Numbered from the stretch's first letter, positions 1 through 8,840 are shown. The stretch: DNA of 64,000 bases from DT-111 sp965263225 (GCA_965263225.1 CBDHHG010000028.1:186001-250000); one strand, 5' to 3'. Notes: generated by a model from the letters alone, not told the origin. Program-made: numbers and translations.

Positions 1-444
1 GTTTCCTATTTTCTCGGTAATTTGTTCAGCAGTTGTGTCTTTAGCGAACTTAGCATCTTCAGAAAAGGTGTAGCTTGGACGTTTAAGCTGACTAAAGAGC
101 GTCATCCCTTCGGCATTTTTTCCGCTAAATAAAAGTTGTTGCCCTTCCAGTTTGATAGCATAGTGTTGTCCGGGTTCAAAAAGGGTTCTAAACCTTAGTT
201 TGCCGATTTTAATTCTAAAAGGACTAGCCTGAGAAAGGGCGTAGGTCTGCTTGAATTTTCCATCTCCTTTTGTTAGGAGGGTATCCTGTTTTTGATTCCA
301 CAGGATGTAGCCATCGATAGGGCAGGTTATTTCAATGAATTCTATCGGTTCCTCTACGCTAAGTTCGATGGATATTTGGTCCGAGGCTGGATAGAAGGCT
401 AGCAAAGTACTGAGTGTGAAGACGAGGAGGAAGAGCTTTTTCAT
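1..444 (-). CDS. Exported protein, N-terminal part (cut by left edge)
   Basis: The frame is open from an ATG at 444 down to base 1, 148 codons without a stop, so the gene continues outside the window. The first 17 or so residues (MKKLFLLVFTLSTLLAF) form a typical Sec signal peptide, so the product should leave the cytoplasm. The rest is rich in short beta-type segments such as the one around IEFIEITCPIDGYILW. It loosely resembles the beta-sandwich that precedes a thioredoxin-like domain in many exported Bacteroidota TlpA-type proteins. No catalytic motif lies in the visible part, so this is only a guess. The gene has no close partner in the window: the 241 bp upstream hold nothing recognisable. 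Confidence 0.75.
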   Translation of the reverse strand, partial: MKKLFLLVFTLSTLLAFYPASDQISIELSVEEPIEFIEITCPIDGYILWNQKQDTLLTKGDGKFKQTYALSQASPFRIKIGKLRFRTLFEPGQHYAIKLEGQQLLFSGKNAEGMTLFSQLKRPSYTFSEDAKFAKDTTAEQITEKIGN

Positions 445-685
445 GGTCGAGTTTTTTACAATTAGATATTAAGTGATCGCAGTCCTTCCAGAAAGAAAAG
501 AGGGTGAACACGATCGCTTCGTACTACCTAAAAGTAAAGCCTGCTTTAACTCGCTGGGTATGCAATCAGGCATAAGTGGTGTCGATTCAAGATTTTATAC
601 CAAACAGCAGATGTTGACAGAGGAATCCAATATGAGTCAATATTTGCGGGTTTTCAGGAATCAGGCGTTTATAGGGAGTGGCAGC

Positions 686-1195
686 TTAAATCAATTGTTT
701 GGTGAGATAAATGGCCAGATCATCGCTGATGGTAACTTGTCGGAGGTAATCTAGAGATTCTCCATCTAGCACTAGACCTCGTCCGTCAGGAATATATCCA
801 CGCTTTACATACAAAATTTGAGCGGCGCCGTAATCTTGTGTGATACCGAAGCCAATTCCTGCCAAGGGAGAAACGCGCTGGATTCGCCGTTCGGCTTCAT
901 CCATAAGGGCTGTCCCGATTCCCCGCCTTCGATATTTTTTCAACACATTAAAATCGACAATCTCTGGAATGCCTTTTTCTTGGAAAGGAGGATAGTGTGA
1001 GGTCCAGTTGACCGTGAGGTAGCCGGCAAATTCATTTTGCCAGGTAGCCAGTAGAAAATCGCGAATCCCTTGCTTTTGCATCTCAAGATAATTCAGGTAC
1101 AAGGAAGTAGGTTTTTTCCAACCTTGTGCCACAAAAGCCTGATGAATTTTCTCGCAATCATCTTTGCGTAACGCCCTAATTGCTAATTCTTTCAT
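686..1195 (-). CDS. GNAT-family N-acetyltransferase
   Basis: This 169-residue protein has the GCN5-related acetyltransferase fold. Motif A, which binds the acetyl-CoA pyrophosphate, is visible as RRRGIGTALMDEAE near residues 90-103. A following helix and a C-terminal AAQILYVKRGY segment correspond to motif B. The segment PEIVDFNVLKKYRRRGIG shows the usual beta4-alpha3 arrangement. The substrate cannot be read from the sequence. The start codon overlaps the stop of the upstream GNAT gene by 4 bp (1192-1195), so the two are translationally coupled and probably one operon. The length is normal for a single-domain GNAT. Confidence 0.9.
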   Translation of the reverse strand: MKELAIRALRKDDCEKIHQAFVAQGWKKPTSLYLNYLEMQKQGIRDFLLATWQNEFAGYLTVNWTSHYPPFQEKGIPEIVDFNVLKKYRRRGIGTALMDEAERRIQRVSPLAGIGFGITQDYGAAQILYVKRGYIPDGRGLVLDGESLDYLRQVTISDDLAIYLTKQLI

Positions 1196-1650
1196 AATGA
1201 ATATGTCATGTGTAGTAATGGATAGGGCTTACCCATACCATCTACTGGTGATCTACTTATAGTGGTGAATCCTAGATGGTGGTAAAAACCTACAGCCTGT
1301 TCGTTTTGCTCATTTACATCTACTTCTTTGGCGCCCAAGTCTTGCACAGCGTACCGCAGAAGACGTTTTCCCACCCCCTGCCCCCGAACCTCAGGATGGA
1401 TAAACAGCATCTCAATCTTACCGTCGGCCACGCCTAAGAATCCAGCGATTTTCCTGGTACGATCTCTCAGACAAGATAAAGCTACCTGATCAAGGTATTG
1501 ATGCAGAATAAGTGGCCTGAAGTATTGAATATCTGATTCGGGTAAGAAATGGTGGGTAGCTCGGACACTGGCTTCCCAAAGGTCAACTACTTCTAAGTAA
1601 TCGGATTTGGGAATGGTGTCGATGGCCGGATTGATCTCACTAAAAGGCAT
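1192..1650 (-). CDS. yjaB: YjaB-like GNAT N-acetyltransferase
   Basis: This 152-residue GNAT enzyme matches the Escherichia coli YjaB type along its length. The shared signatures are WEASVRATHHFL near the N-terminus, the acetyl-CoA loop RGQGVGKRLL near residues 88-97, and the very characteristic C-terminal VNEQNEQAVGFYHHLGF followed by GKPYPLL. YjaB-like proteins bind acetyl-CoA, but their physiological acceptor is unknown. It is the first gene of a two-gene unit with the GNAT at 686-1195 (4-bp ATGA overlap). The symbol follows the motif match only; orthology was not tested. Confidence 0.85.
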   Translation of the reverse strand: MPFSEINPAIDTIPKSDYLEVVDLWEASVRATHHFLPESDIQYFRPLILHQYLDQVALSCLRDRTRKIAGFLGVADGKIEMLFIHPEVRGQGVGKRLLRYAVQDLGAKEVDVNEQNEQAVGFYHHLGFTTISRSPVDGMGKPYPLLHMTYSL

Positions 1651-1770
1651 GTTACAGTTGTTTAGATTGGGTCGGTATGGGTAGCCTTCTTTCTACAATT
1701 CCAGTTTCCATAAAGTTCCATTGGTCGGTATTTCAAGGCTGAATCGTAGCTAAAAGTCAATTATTGGCAG

Positions 1771-1824
1771 ATTTACTTAACAAAAGTGAAATAAATTGAT
1801 TACATTTACTTTTGTTAAGTAAAT
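1771..1824. promoter_or_regulatory. Perfect 17-bp inverted repeat upstream of ABC permease
   Basis: The arm ATTTACTTAACAAAAGT at 1771-1787 is exactly reverse-complementary to ACTTTTGTTAAGTAAAT at 1808-1824, with a 20-bp spacer. It ends 24 bp before the permease start at 1849. It has no T-run in terminator position, and each arm is itself a weak palindrome (ACTT..AAGT). This suits a paired operator for a dimeric regulator. Permease-prefix-domain genes are often PadR-controlled in this phylum, but no PadR gene lies next to this one, so the regulator is inferred. Confidence 0.5.
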
Positions 1825-1848
1825 AGTAGGCCACTAAATACTTGAAAA

Positions 1849-4461
1849 ATGCTACCAAAACCACCCAAGCATGCGCTGCGGTTCCTACGCTGGTTTTGCC
1901 GGGAAGACTATATGGAAGAGATTGAAGGAGACTTAATCGAATTGTTTGAGCAGCAGTTTGAACAGACTCCCCGACGGGCAAAAAGGCGCTTTTGGTGGCA
2001 AGTCATTCGTCATTTTCGACCCGACTTTATTAAATCCTTTCAACGGGATCCACTAATCAATCTAGCTATGTTTCAGAACTATTTAAAAGTGGCTTGGCGC
2101 AATTTAGTAAAGCAGAAGCTATACTCCACGATCAACATATCAGGTCTTACCATAGCCATGACCTGTTTTATCCTAATCGCCCTCTATGTACAGTATGAAT
2201 TAAGTTATGATACTCAGCACGAGAAAGCAGACCAAATCTACCGGGTGGTTCAACAGCAGGAAGGCAATATTTTCCGAGGGACTGATTTTTTCGCCGTTAG
2301 TTCTGAGCCACTTGCCCCGGCCCTGGTAGAGACTTTTCCTGAAGTAGAAGCCGCCGCTACCATCGGTCTAGAAAACAATCTATTGGCTTATAAGGATGTC
2401 GTTGATTCACCGGGCAGTTTGTTTGCTGATGAAAGAGCATTTGATGTTTTCAGCATCAAGATGTTGCGTGGGGAAGGCAAGGAGGTCTTAGAAGATCCTA
2501 CGGCTATTTTATTGAGCGAATCCATAGCAGAGCGTTACTTCGGCGTGGAAGATCCGATGGGAAAACAAGTTTTGTATCGCAACGAACAATCACTGACCGT
2601 ACGCGGTATCTTCAAAGATATACCTGGTAATCAACACCTGACGTATGATTGCATCCTACCGCTGAAGACGGCCAATGAATACAAACCGAGTGTAGGACGC
2701 TGGGATTGGAATAACTATTGGACCTATATGGTATTGGCGGAAGGGCAAAATTACAAGGCCTTAGAGCGAAGGTTGGACATCTTCGATCAATACGTAGTGC
2801 CGGCATATGAGAATTTTCCCTTTGGCGCCTCCAAATTTTTCTTGCAGCCTGTCCAAGATATTCACTTGCATTCGAAGGTGAACCTAGATCCTGGGGTAAA
2901 TGGGGATATCCGATATGTATATCTATTCCTATCTATCGCTTTCATTATTTTACTCTTAGCTGCTATTAACTACACAAATCTAGCCACTGCGCGTTCGATT
3001 AGCCGTTCCAAGGAAGTAAGTATGCGTAAAGTCCTGGGGGCGCAACGTAAGCAACTGATCGCCCAGTTCATGGGGGAATCCTTTTTGCTTACGCTGATCA
3101 GTTTTGTTTTGGCTATAGTATTGGCTTATTACCTGCTGCCACAATTCAATAAACTACTAGTGCAGCCTATTGAATTGGATTTGATCCAAAACTACTGGCT
3201 CCTCTCCGGTCTCTTTGTGTGTGCCATTGCGATTGGTATACTTTCTGGTTTTTACCCGGCGGTATTCCTATCCAGTCTTTTACCGATTAAGGTCTTCCGT
3301 GGAGAGTTGTTTAGTCGATTCAAGCGAGGGAATGTATTGAGAAACCTGCTGGTTGTTGGTCAATTTACCGCTGCGGTAGTCCTGATTTCGAGTAGCATTG
3401 TGGTATACCAACAACTACAGTATGTGCAGAATAAGAAATTGGGCTTCAATGAGGATCAGATCGTTTATGTTCCCTTCTTTTTTCCAGAGATTTCGGAGAA
3501 TACAGATTTGATCCGAGAGGAATTGCTTCGACACCCCCAAGTGGAGAAGGTATCTGTGATTAAGAATTTACCGATCAACAGTGGAGATCAAGGTGTAGTA
3601 GAAGAGTGGGAAGGGAATACCGGAGAAAAGAGTATCAACATCTATCGAAATTATGTTGATTATCATTTTTTGGATCTATTCGAGATAGATATGGCTGCAG
3701 GAAGAAACTTTTCCTTAGGTCATTCCACTGACTCTACCCAGAGTTATCTATTAAATGAAAAGGCGGTGGCTAAGCTTGGCTGGACAGCGGAATCTGCCAT
3801 TGGCAAGACATTCCGGAAAGGACGGATCATTGGTGTGGTCAAAGACTTTCATTTCCAGCCCATGGATCTTAGTATTGAGCCGCAATACATGATGTTCCGT
3901 GACGATCGAAACAATAGTGTCAACTTTGGAAATATCACCCTAAAGGTTAAAACGGAGAACTTGGATGAGACGCTCTCATTCGTTTTGGAAACGGTAAAAA
4001 GTGTAGCTCCGGGCTTGCCAGTCAGCTATCGTTTCTTGGATGAATCTTTGAATCAGCTGTATGAGTCTGAGGTACGTCTCGGGCAAGCCTTTAATATTTT
4101 CACCGTCTTGGCTTTGCTCATTGCAGGTATTGGTTTGTTTGGCTTGATCTCACACAGTGTTGTGCAAAGGACTAAGGAGATTGGAGTGCGTAAAGTTTTG
4201 GGAGCTAGTTCAGCAAGTATCGTGCAATTGCTATCAAAGGATTTCCTTCGCTTAGTGGTCACCTCTATTGTGATTGCTACGCCAGTAGCTTGGTATCTGA
4301 TGCAAAATTGGCTAGCGGGTTTTGCCTACCATATAGGCTTACATTGGTGGGTTTTCTTACTGGCAGGCTTTCTGGCAGTGCTCATTGCCATGTTGACAGT
4401 GAGTATACAGAGTCTAAAAGCAGCCTGGATGAATCCAGTAGAATCTTTACGGCAGGAATAG
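1849..4461 (+). CDS. ABC transporter permease with permease prefix domain (MacB/FtsX type)
   Basis: This 870-residue inner-membrane protein begins with a cytoplasmic prefix of about 75 residues (PPKHALRFLRWFCREDY, then EEIEGDLIELFEQ) typical of permease prefix domain 2. A transmembrane helix follows near residue 100, then a MacB-like periplasmic domain to about 340 and an FtsX transmembrane block. A second periplasmic domain and a second FtsX block end at the C-terminus. The cytoplasmic coupling motif appears twice, as KEVSMRKVLGA and KEIGVRKVLGA, showing the internal duplication of the family. No ATPase gene is adjacent, so the partner must be encoded elsewhere. The family acts in mechanotransmission or efflux; the substrate is unknown. 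The perfect inverted repeat just upstream is its likely control site. Confidence 0.92.
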   Translation: MLPKPPKHALRFLRWFCREDYMEEIEGDLIELFEQQFEQTPRRAKRRFWWQVIRHFRPDFIKSFQRDPLINLAMFQNYLKVAWRNLVKQKLYSTINISGLTIAMTCFILIALYVQYELSYDTQHEKADQIYRVVQQQEGNIFRGTDFFAVSSEPLAPALVETFPEVEAAATIGLENNLLAYKDVVDSPGSLFADERAFDVFSIKMLRGEGKEVLEDPTAILLSESIAERYFGVEDPMGKQVLYRNEQSLTVRGIFKDIPGNQHLTYDCILPLKTANEYKPSVGRWDWNNYWTYMVLAEGQNYKALERRLDIFDQYVVPAYENFPFGASKFFLQPVQDIHLHSKVNLDPGVNGDIRYVYLFLSIAFIILLLAAINYTNLATARSISRSKEVSMRKVLGAQRKQLIAQFMGESFLLTLISFVLAIVLAYYLLPQFNKLLVQPIELDLIQNYWLLSGLFVCAIAIGILSGFYPAVFLSSLLPIKVFRGELFSRFKRGNVLRNLLVVGQFTAAVVLISSSIVVYQQLQYVQNKKLGFNEDQIVYVPFFFPEISENTDLIREELLRHPQVEKVSVIKNLPINSGDQGVVEEWEGNTGEKSINIYRNYVDYHFLDLFEIDMAAGRNFSLGHSTDSTQSYLLNEKAVAKLGWTAESAIGKTFRKGRIIGVVKDFHFQPMDLSIEPQYMMFRDDRNNSVNFGNITLKVKTENLDETLSFVLETVKSVAPGLPVSYRFLDESLNQLYESEVRLGQAFNIFTVLALLIAGIGLFGLISHSVVQRTKEIGVRKVLGASSASIVQLLSKDFLRLVVTSIVIATPVAWYLMQNWLAGFAYHIGLHWWVFLLAGFLAVLIAMLTVSIQSLKAAWMNPVESLRQE

Positions 4462-4469
4462 GTCTGCCT

Positions 4470-5111
4470 TTATGCTCGTTGGTATATAGTATACAACCAT
4501 TGTGCTCTGATTCCTTGCCAATGCTTTTGAAACCCTTGCTGTTCAATTAGGGATTCGATGGCGTGAACGGGATGGATGAAGGAACGAAAGCATTCCGGTC
4601 GGTTTCGAACCCGATATTCCTTCAGAAAGTGGGCCAGTTTTACCCACCAGACATCACGTGGAATGCTATAGGCATACCATTTCTTGGATTTGCTCAGAGA
4701 ATGAAGAACCAAATCTTCAAAGTGTTCATAACAACAGATCACTTTGTCTAGCGTCACAATATCAGTACTGGGAAGATCATCTTTCAAGCATAGGAAATCG
4801 CCATTCCATATTCGGATTTGACTATCGAGCTGTCTTTTATTCAGTTCCTCTTGCAATACCGCGCAATAGGCTTCGGAGATGTCGACGGATTCAGCTTTGC
4901 TGACTCCTTGCTCTAATAATTGAAACAAGATAGCACCTACTCCGCCTCCAATATCCAAAGCGGTTGCTCCGGACAAATCGATCGGAGCAACCGCTTTTAG
5001 AAGTGGTAGTGTGTTCTTTTTGGGACCATGAGCCAGGTAATTGGCTAACTCCTCCTTGGCCCTTACCAAGTCGAATTTTTTATTGATCGGGGTGGTGCAA
5101 CAGGTTTCCAT
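4470..5111 (-). CDS. Class I SAM-dependent methyltransferase
   Basis: This 213-residue cytosolic protein has a Rossmann-type methyltransferase domain. The SAM-binding motif I is ALDIGGGVGA near residues 51-60. An acidic residue ends the next strand (AESVDISEA), and a motif IV-like segment is DIVTLDKVICCYE. The order suits small-molecule methyltransferases and is reminiscent of UbiE/BchM-type enzymes, but the acceptor cannot be read. The gene converges on the ABC permease with only 8 bp between stops. It is not clearly in an operon with its upstream neighbour, 58 bp away. Confidence 0.85.
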   Translation of the reverse strand: METCCTTPINKKFDLVRAKEELANYLAHGPKKNTLPLLKAVAPIDLSGATALDIGGGVGAILFQLLEQGVSKAESVDISEAYCAVLQEELNKRQLDSQIRIWNGDFLCLKDDLPSTDIVTLDKVICCYEHFEDLVLHSLSKSKKWYAYSIPRDVWWVKLAHFLKEYRVRNRPECFRSFIHPVHAIESLIEQQGFQKHWQGIRAQWLYTIYQRA

Positions 5112-5169
5112 TTGTCCAAGTTACCATTCTCTCCCGACATTCTAGGGCTAGTAATTCTTACGGATGTAT

Positions 5170-6240
5170 CTATGACTGCTCATGCGAGTTGTCGCAGAAT
5201 GGACCTGTCTTGCTGAGCTTACAATTACACAATCGCATTTTTCTAGCCTTCTCTACTTCAAATACCATAGGCTTGAACTTGGTTCCATGGTGTGAGCCAT
5301 CGCAAAAGGGTTGATTCTGACTGTGACCACACTTGCACCATAGGTACGTACCCGCTTCCAGGTGAATGTCTGAAGGTTCCATGCTGCGGGTATCTGACTT
5401 TTGATAACCTCTTGATAATTCGCTTTCTGGTTTTTCCGAAGTGACTAAAGGATAGAAATACGCTGCTGTCCATTTTTCTTTCGGATCATTGACTAAACCA
5501 AGTTCGGTGGGAAATTGACGGGTAAATTTGGCAGTACCGAAAAGCTGATCCCAAATGGAAAACATATTTCCATAATTTCCATTGGGGTCGCTCACTCCAT
5601 CCTTCATAGATTTGCCATGGTGGGCATAGTGGAAGGCAGGCGTGATAATAATGCGTTCAATGATGGAGGTGATGGGACTTAGCCAAGGGAATCGATATAA
5701 AATGCGATCCCATTTAGTAGTGCTATGCGAACCAATGATCACCAATTGCTTCAGCACTAAGCCCAAGGCTACCCCTGGCGCTGCCCCTAGAAAGGTAGCG
5801 ATACCCACCCACCAAATATTAGGCATTAAAACATAGTATAGGGCCGCATTTCGATAGGAAACAAAAAAGCCCATTTCCTCTGCTTGATGGTGCGGTCGAT
5901 GCAATTTCCACAACCACTCATACTCATGAGCGGACCGATGATACCAATATTGTAAAATATCATCTGGAAATAGATAGAAGGGTAGCATCAACAAGAGGCT
6001 CCAACCGCCGACGATATTAGCATACTGGGGTACCAGTAGTTGACCTAGCCCCATCACACTCAGCACGATCATCGGTTTAATCAAGACAGAAAGTGCGAAA
6101 AAGCCGCCCATTTCTTGTATCCAATCACTTTTCGTCCTTTTGGTGGTATGTAGATGACCAGATATTACCTCTAGCAATCCGAAGAATACGAGAATTCCAA
6201 GAACTAAGTATACATCCAAATTTTCAACTCCAAATAACAT
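5170..6240 (-). CDS. Sterol desaturase-family hydroxylase fused to two CDGSH iron-sulfur motifs
   Basis: Residues 1-240 form a membrane-embedded fatty acid hydroxylase / sterol desaturase domain with several transmembrane helices. Its diiron histidine clusters are visible: H101-x3-H105 (YHRSAHE), H114-x2-HH (HRPHH) and H204-x2-HH (HYAHHG). After a linker (about 245-290) come two CDGSH-type 2Fe-2S motifs: C302, C304, C313, H317 (PFCDGSH) and C338, C340, C349, H353 (PFCDNSH). The second has Asn instead of Gly after CD. The desaturase domain should oxidise a lipid or sterol-like substrate using two irons. The attached 2Fe-2S centres could feed electrons to it, which is inference. A single 356-residue frame carries both parts, so this is a true fusion. 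Confidence 0.9.
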   Translation of the reverse strand: MLFGVENLDVYLVLGILVFFGLLEVISGHLHTTKRTKSDWIQEMGGFFALSVLIKPMIVLSVMGLGQLLVPQYANIVGGWSLLLMLPFYLFPDDILQYWYHRSAHEYEWLWKLHRPHHQAEEMGFFVSYRNAALYYVLMPNIWWVGIATFLGAAPGVALGLVLKQLVIIGSHSTTKWDRILYRFPWLSPITSIIERIIITPAFHYAHHGKSMKDGVSDPNGNYGNMFSIWDQLFGTAKFTRQFPTELGLVNDPKEKWTAAYFYPLVTSEKPESELSRGYQKSDTRSMEPSDIHLEAGTYLWCKCGHSQNQPFCDGSHHGTKFKPMVFEVEKARKMRLCNCKLSKTGPFCDNSHEQS

Positions 6241-6331
6241 AGATAGCCGTGTTTATCGCTTTGAATTTCATTTTTTACCGTGTAAAATTAGGTGTTAGAA
6301 ACTTGGAAAGAGATAACAATTGTTAACTATC

Positions 6332-6913
6332 CTAGGTTTTTCGGCGATTTATGATGCGTGAAAGCGAAACGGGCGTGATGCCAAGGTAGTTGGCAATGTG
6401 TTTGTGGAAGGCTCTTTGAAAGAACTGCGGGCTTCTTTTGAGTAGTTCCTCGTAGCGTTCGGCCGGTGATTTGTCAATTAGGGCCTCTACTCGTCCTACT
6501 AGCGTTTGAATATTCTCCTGCAAAGCTGCGATGTACAGCAGATTGATATTGGGGTGGATGGGGGCAAGTTCGAGGAACTTTCGCTGATCGAAGACTAGCA
6601 GGTGCGTTTCCAAAATGGCTTCGAAAGTGTAGCGGGTAGGGGTATGTTCGAACAGACAATCAGGCGCGCCGGTGATGGTGTGTTCAGGGCGAAGGAAGAT
6701 GTTTTTTTCTTCGCCCTTTAGATTGATGAAATAACCTCGCATCATCCCATTGAGAATAAAAAAGGTGGAGTAGGTCAATTCTCCACGCCGTATGATAGGT
6801 TCTTTGTTTTTTAAGACTTTATACTGAGCCAAGTTTAGCAAAAGCTGCCTGTCTGCCGCTGTGAGGAAGGGGTAGGTAGTCAATAAAATATTTTGCTGAT
6901 CATCAATGGACAT
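6332..6913 (-). CDS. Crp/Fnr-family transcriptional regulator
   Basis: This 193-residue protein has an N-terminal cyclic-nucleotide-binding-like beta-roll (about 10-125; PIIRRGELTYSTFFILNGMMRGYF is its core) and a C-terminal helix-turn-helix. In the C-terminus, HKHIANYLGITPVSLSRIINRRK is the DNA-reading part. There are no Fnr cysteines and no canonical cAMP pocket Arg/Ser pair, so the effector is unknown. Many Bacteroidota Crp-like proteins of this length act on nearby genes. The hydroxylase-CDGSH gene lies 91 bp downstream on the same strand and is a possible target or co-transcribed partner. Confidence 0.9.
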   Translation of the reverse strand: MSIDDQQNILLTTYPFLTAADRQLLLNLAQYKVLKNKEPIIRRGELTYSTFFILNGMMRGYFINLKGEEKNIFLRPEHTITGAPDCLFEHTPTRYTFEAILETHLLVFDQRKFLELAPIHPNINLLYIAALQENIQTLVGRVEALIDKSPAERYEELLKRSPQFFQRAFHKHIANYLGITPVSLSRIINRRKT

Positions 6914-7011
6914 AGAGGTAGCAATGGGCTTTCCCCCAAGATAGGTACTGTTCTTTAGCCCACCAAAGAGCGAGCAGGAGAAGTTGGAGGACTACTCCCG
7001 CTTCTTCGTTC

Positions 7012-7860
7012 TCAATAACAGACTGCTTTATTCCTTTGAATGGCATATTGTGTATTACCTGTTCGCCAGCGACCTTGCAACAGGTAATTTTTATTAACGG
7101 GGTACGTTTCTACTTTACCATTATTATATCGCAGTTGGATTTGAGGACCATTGGCACCTCCCATCAACTGCCAACTGCCAGAATTCTGGCCATGATTGGC
7201 GCCGCTGGAAACGCCACCTCCGACGGAAAAGGAACCTTCATAGTTAATACTGAAGCGACCATTGGAACAATAATTCACGTAAGTGAGTGAACTGGCGGAG
7301 TTGTCATTTAGGTAGGAAGTCCGATTATAAATGACCAATTGACTGCCTGCAATGAGTTGAAATAGTTGTGGATCATTATAGGCATTGGAGGGAGTACTAC
7401 CGCCTGGAGAATTTGGGGAGCTGCGGTATCTTTCAGATTCCGTACCGTTGTATTGTGTGTAACCGTAATCATAATCGCTATTTGAGGAATTGGTCATGTA
7501 AGGTGTGAGATCTATGGCATCCAATTCGTGTAGCTCGGATAATTTGTAGTACCATTCTGTTTTCCCCAGGGCTGTGATAGCCAAAGCTTTGTTTTGGGGT
7601 ACAATCTTAAAGTCGATATTACCAGACTGCGTATAGATCACCCCGGAGAGTTGGCGTCCTACCTTTTGTGCAGAAACAGCAAACACGCCTTCCTGGCTCT
7701 GTACTACTCCATGATATCCCCCTTGCACAGGTTTCATGCGTAGGGCAATAGTCTGTAGACTGTTGGTAAAGCTTCCAGAAAAGACATCTTGCTGGCCCAA
7801 AAGGGTGCTGCTGAGTAGGCAGGCAAAGAATAAGAAAAGAACTTGCTTTTTCATTTTCAT
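7012..7860 (-). CDS. Exported protein of unknown function
   Basis: This 282-residue product starts with a clear Sec signal peptide (KKQVLFLFFACLLSSTLLGQ). The N-terminal half (30-115) is a beta-rich segment of the kind seen in lipocalin-like domains. A low-complexity linker rich in Ser, Asn, Tyr and Pro (125-165) follows, and then a second beta-rich domain (170-280). That domain contains LTYVNYCSNGRFSINYEGSF and a Gly/Asn-rich stretch. The two cysteines in the mature part (NYCSN and the C-terminal KAVCY) could pair after export. No enzyme motif was seen. It is likely periplasmic or on the cell surface. The function is not recognised. Confidence 0.8.
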   Translation of the reverse strand: MKMKKQVLFLFFACLLSSTLLGQQDVFSGSFTNSLQTIALRMKPVQGGYHGVVQSQEGVFAVSAQKVGRQLSGVIYTQSGNIDFKIVPQNKALAITALGKTEWYYKLSELHELDAIDLTPYMTNSSNSDYDYGYTQYNGTESERYRSSPNSPGGSTPSNAYNDPQLFQLIAGSQLVIYNRTSYLNDNSASSLTYVNYCSNGRFSINYEGSFSVGGGVSSGANHGQNSGSWQLMGGANGPQIQLRYNNGKVETYPVNKNYLLQGRWRTGNTQYAIQRNKAVCY

Positions 7861-7978
7861 TGGATTTTGGTATTCAAAAGAGATGGGTAAGGTAGAGGAG
7901 TCTTACCTGAGTTGTTTTGCTCTATGTAGCATCTTTATATGAAAGCTTTACCCTATGTCGCATCCAGTCCCGGATGGA

Positions 7979-8004
7979 TTCCACTTTCGTCGAAAAAAGT
8001 GGAA
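7979..8004. terminator. 9-bp stem-loop between divergent genes
   Basis: TTCCACTTT at 7979-7987 pairs exactly with AAAGTGGAA at 7996-8004 over an 8-base loop. It lies about 120 bp upstream of the exported-protein gene (minus strand) and just upstream of the plus-strand small genes. No gene ends here, so it is more likely a structured leader or a stray terminator than part of an operon end. Confidence 0.25.
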
Positions 8005-8046
8005 AGGAGCGTTCTAATTGGATACTTTGATTGAAAGCGCCCAAAT

Positions 8047-8220
8047 ATGAATAACTCCTCTGTTAGTGTGAAGAATAATCCAGATCAGGCCGATCTTGAC
8101 TTTCTGCGAAGGGGGATGAAGGCTGTGGCTGGTATCAAGCTGGCCTTATATTCTTTTTTGATGCTAATCAAACCATCAAACGATGACAAAGACTTCCAAA
8201 TATTTGACGATCTTCGGTAG
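8047..8220 (+). CDS. Possible 57-residue small protein
   Basis: An ATG at 8047 opens a 57-codon frame ending at 8220 (peptide begins MNNSSVSVKNNPDQADLDF). The translation looks protein-like: a charged N-terminus, one hydrophobic segment (AGIKLALYSFLMLI) that could be a membrane helix, and an acidic tail. It overlaps the start of the next membrane-protein gene by 38 bp in another frame, which is unusual. A weak -7-like TACTTTG lies about 25 bp upstream. No homologue is recognised, and it may be only a leader or chance frame. Confidence 0.25.
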   Translation: MNNSSVSVKNNPDQADLDFLRRGMKAVAGIKLALYSFLMLIKPSNDDKDFQIFDDLR

Positions 8221-8542
8221 CCTCCTGTTACTGATCATGGCACTCTTTCATGGCAGCGGTCTACTTTATGTAAAGGGTTTGATGGAAGAATCAAATGCCG
8301 CCCATTTTTTAAAGGAAATTGTTCCGGTCTTATTTGCCCATCCCTCCATACATCTGCTTGGTCTGGCTGCCTTCGGTATCCTATCCCTTACACTAAAAGC
8401 GGATCATAACAAAATATTGGCGACAATTGTCGTACTGGTTTTGATCGATAGCCTATTGGCGTTTTATTTAGGAGGGGTGATTCCCGGACTACTGTTATTG
8501 GCCGCTGGACTGTCATTTAGTCTTGCAGCTTGGGAAAAGTAA
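8183..8542 (+). CDS. Small four-helix membrane protein
   Basis: This 119-residue hydrophobic protein has about four predicted transmembrane helices: residues 7-30, 50-68, 76-95 and 98-115. The last helices contain DSLLAFYLGGVIPGLLLLAAG. It has no catalytic signature and few charged residues apart from short loops. It resembles uncharacterised integral membrane proteins of Bacteroidota. It stands alone, with a 298-bp gap downstream in which nothing was recognised, so its context says nothing about function. Confidence 0.7.
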   Translation: MTKTSKYLTIFGSLLLLIMALFHGSGLLYVKGLMEESNAAHFLKEIVPVLFAHPSIHLLGLAAFGILSLTLKADHNKILATIVVLVLIDSLLAFYLGGVIPGLLLLAAGLSFSLAAWEK

Positions 8543-8840
8543 GATTTCTTTCCTAATAGACCTTTTGCACCGACTTGATGGGAGGTGAGAACAGAATTTA
8601 AGCAGACTATCACAAAGGATAAAATTTTACATTTTATGCCAAAATCTAAGCATTTAATGGAAATTACACTCAGCATAAATACGTATTTGTACTTTTCTGC
8701 TACTCAAAGTGATATCTCTGCTATTGAAGCTGCCTAATTTTTCAGATATTTAGGAGAATATAAGATAGGCAGGTTATCTCCCCACTAACCATACCTAAAT
8801 ACCGTAAACAAATATCCGGCAGGAGTTCGTAAACATAGTC

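Noticed and set aside
473..754. Plus-strand 93-codon open frame between the first two genes
   Set aside because: It overlaps the GNAT gene in antisense, starts in non-coding spacer and has no recognisable domain or signal.
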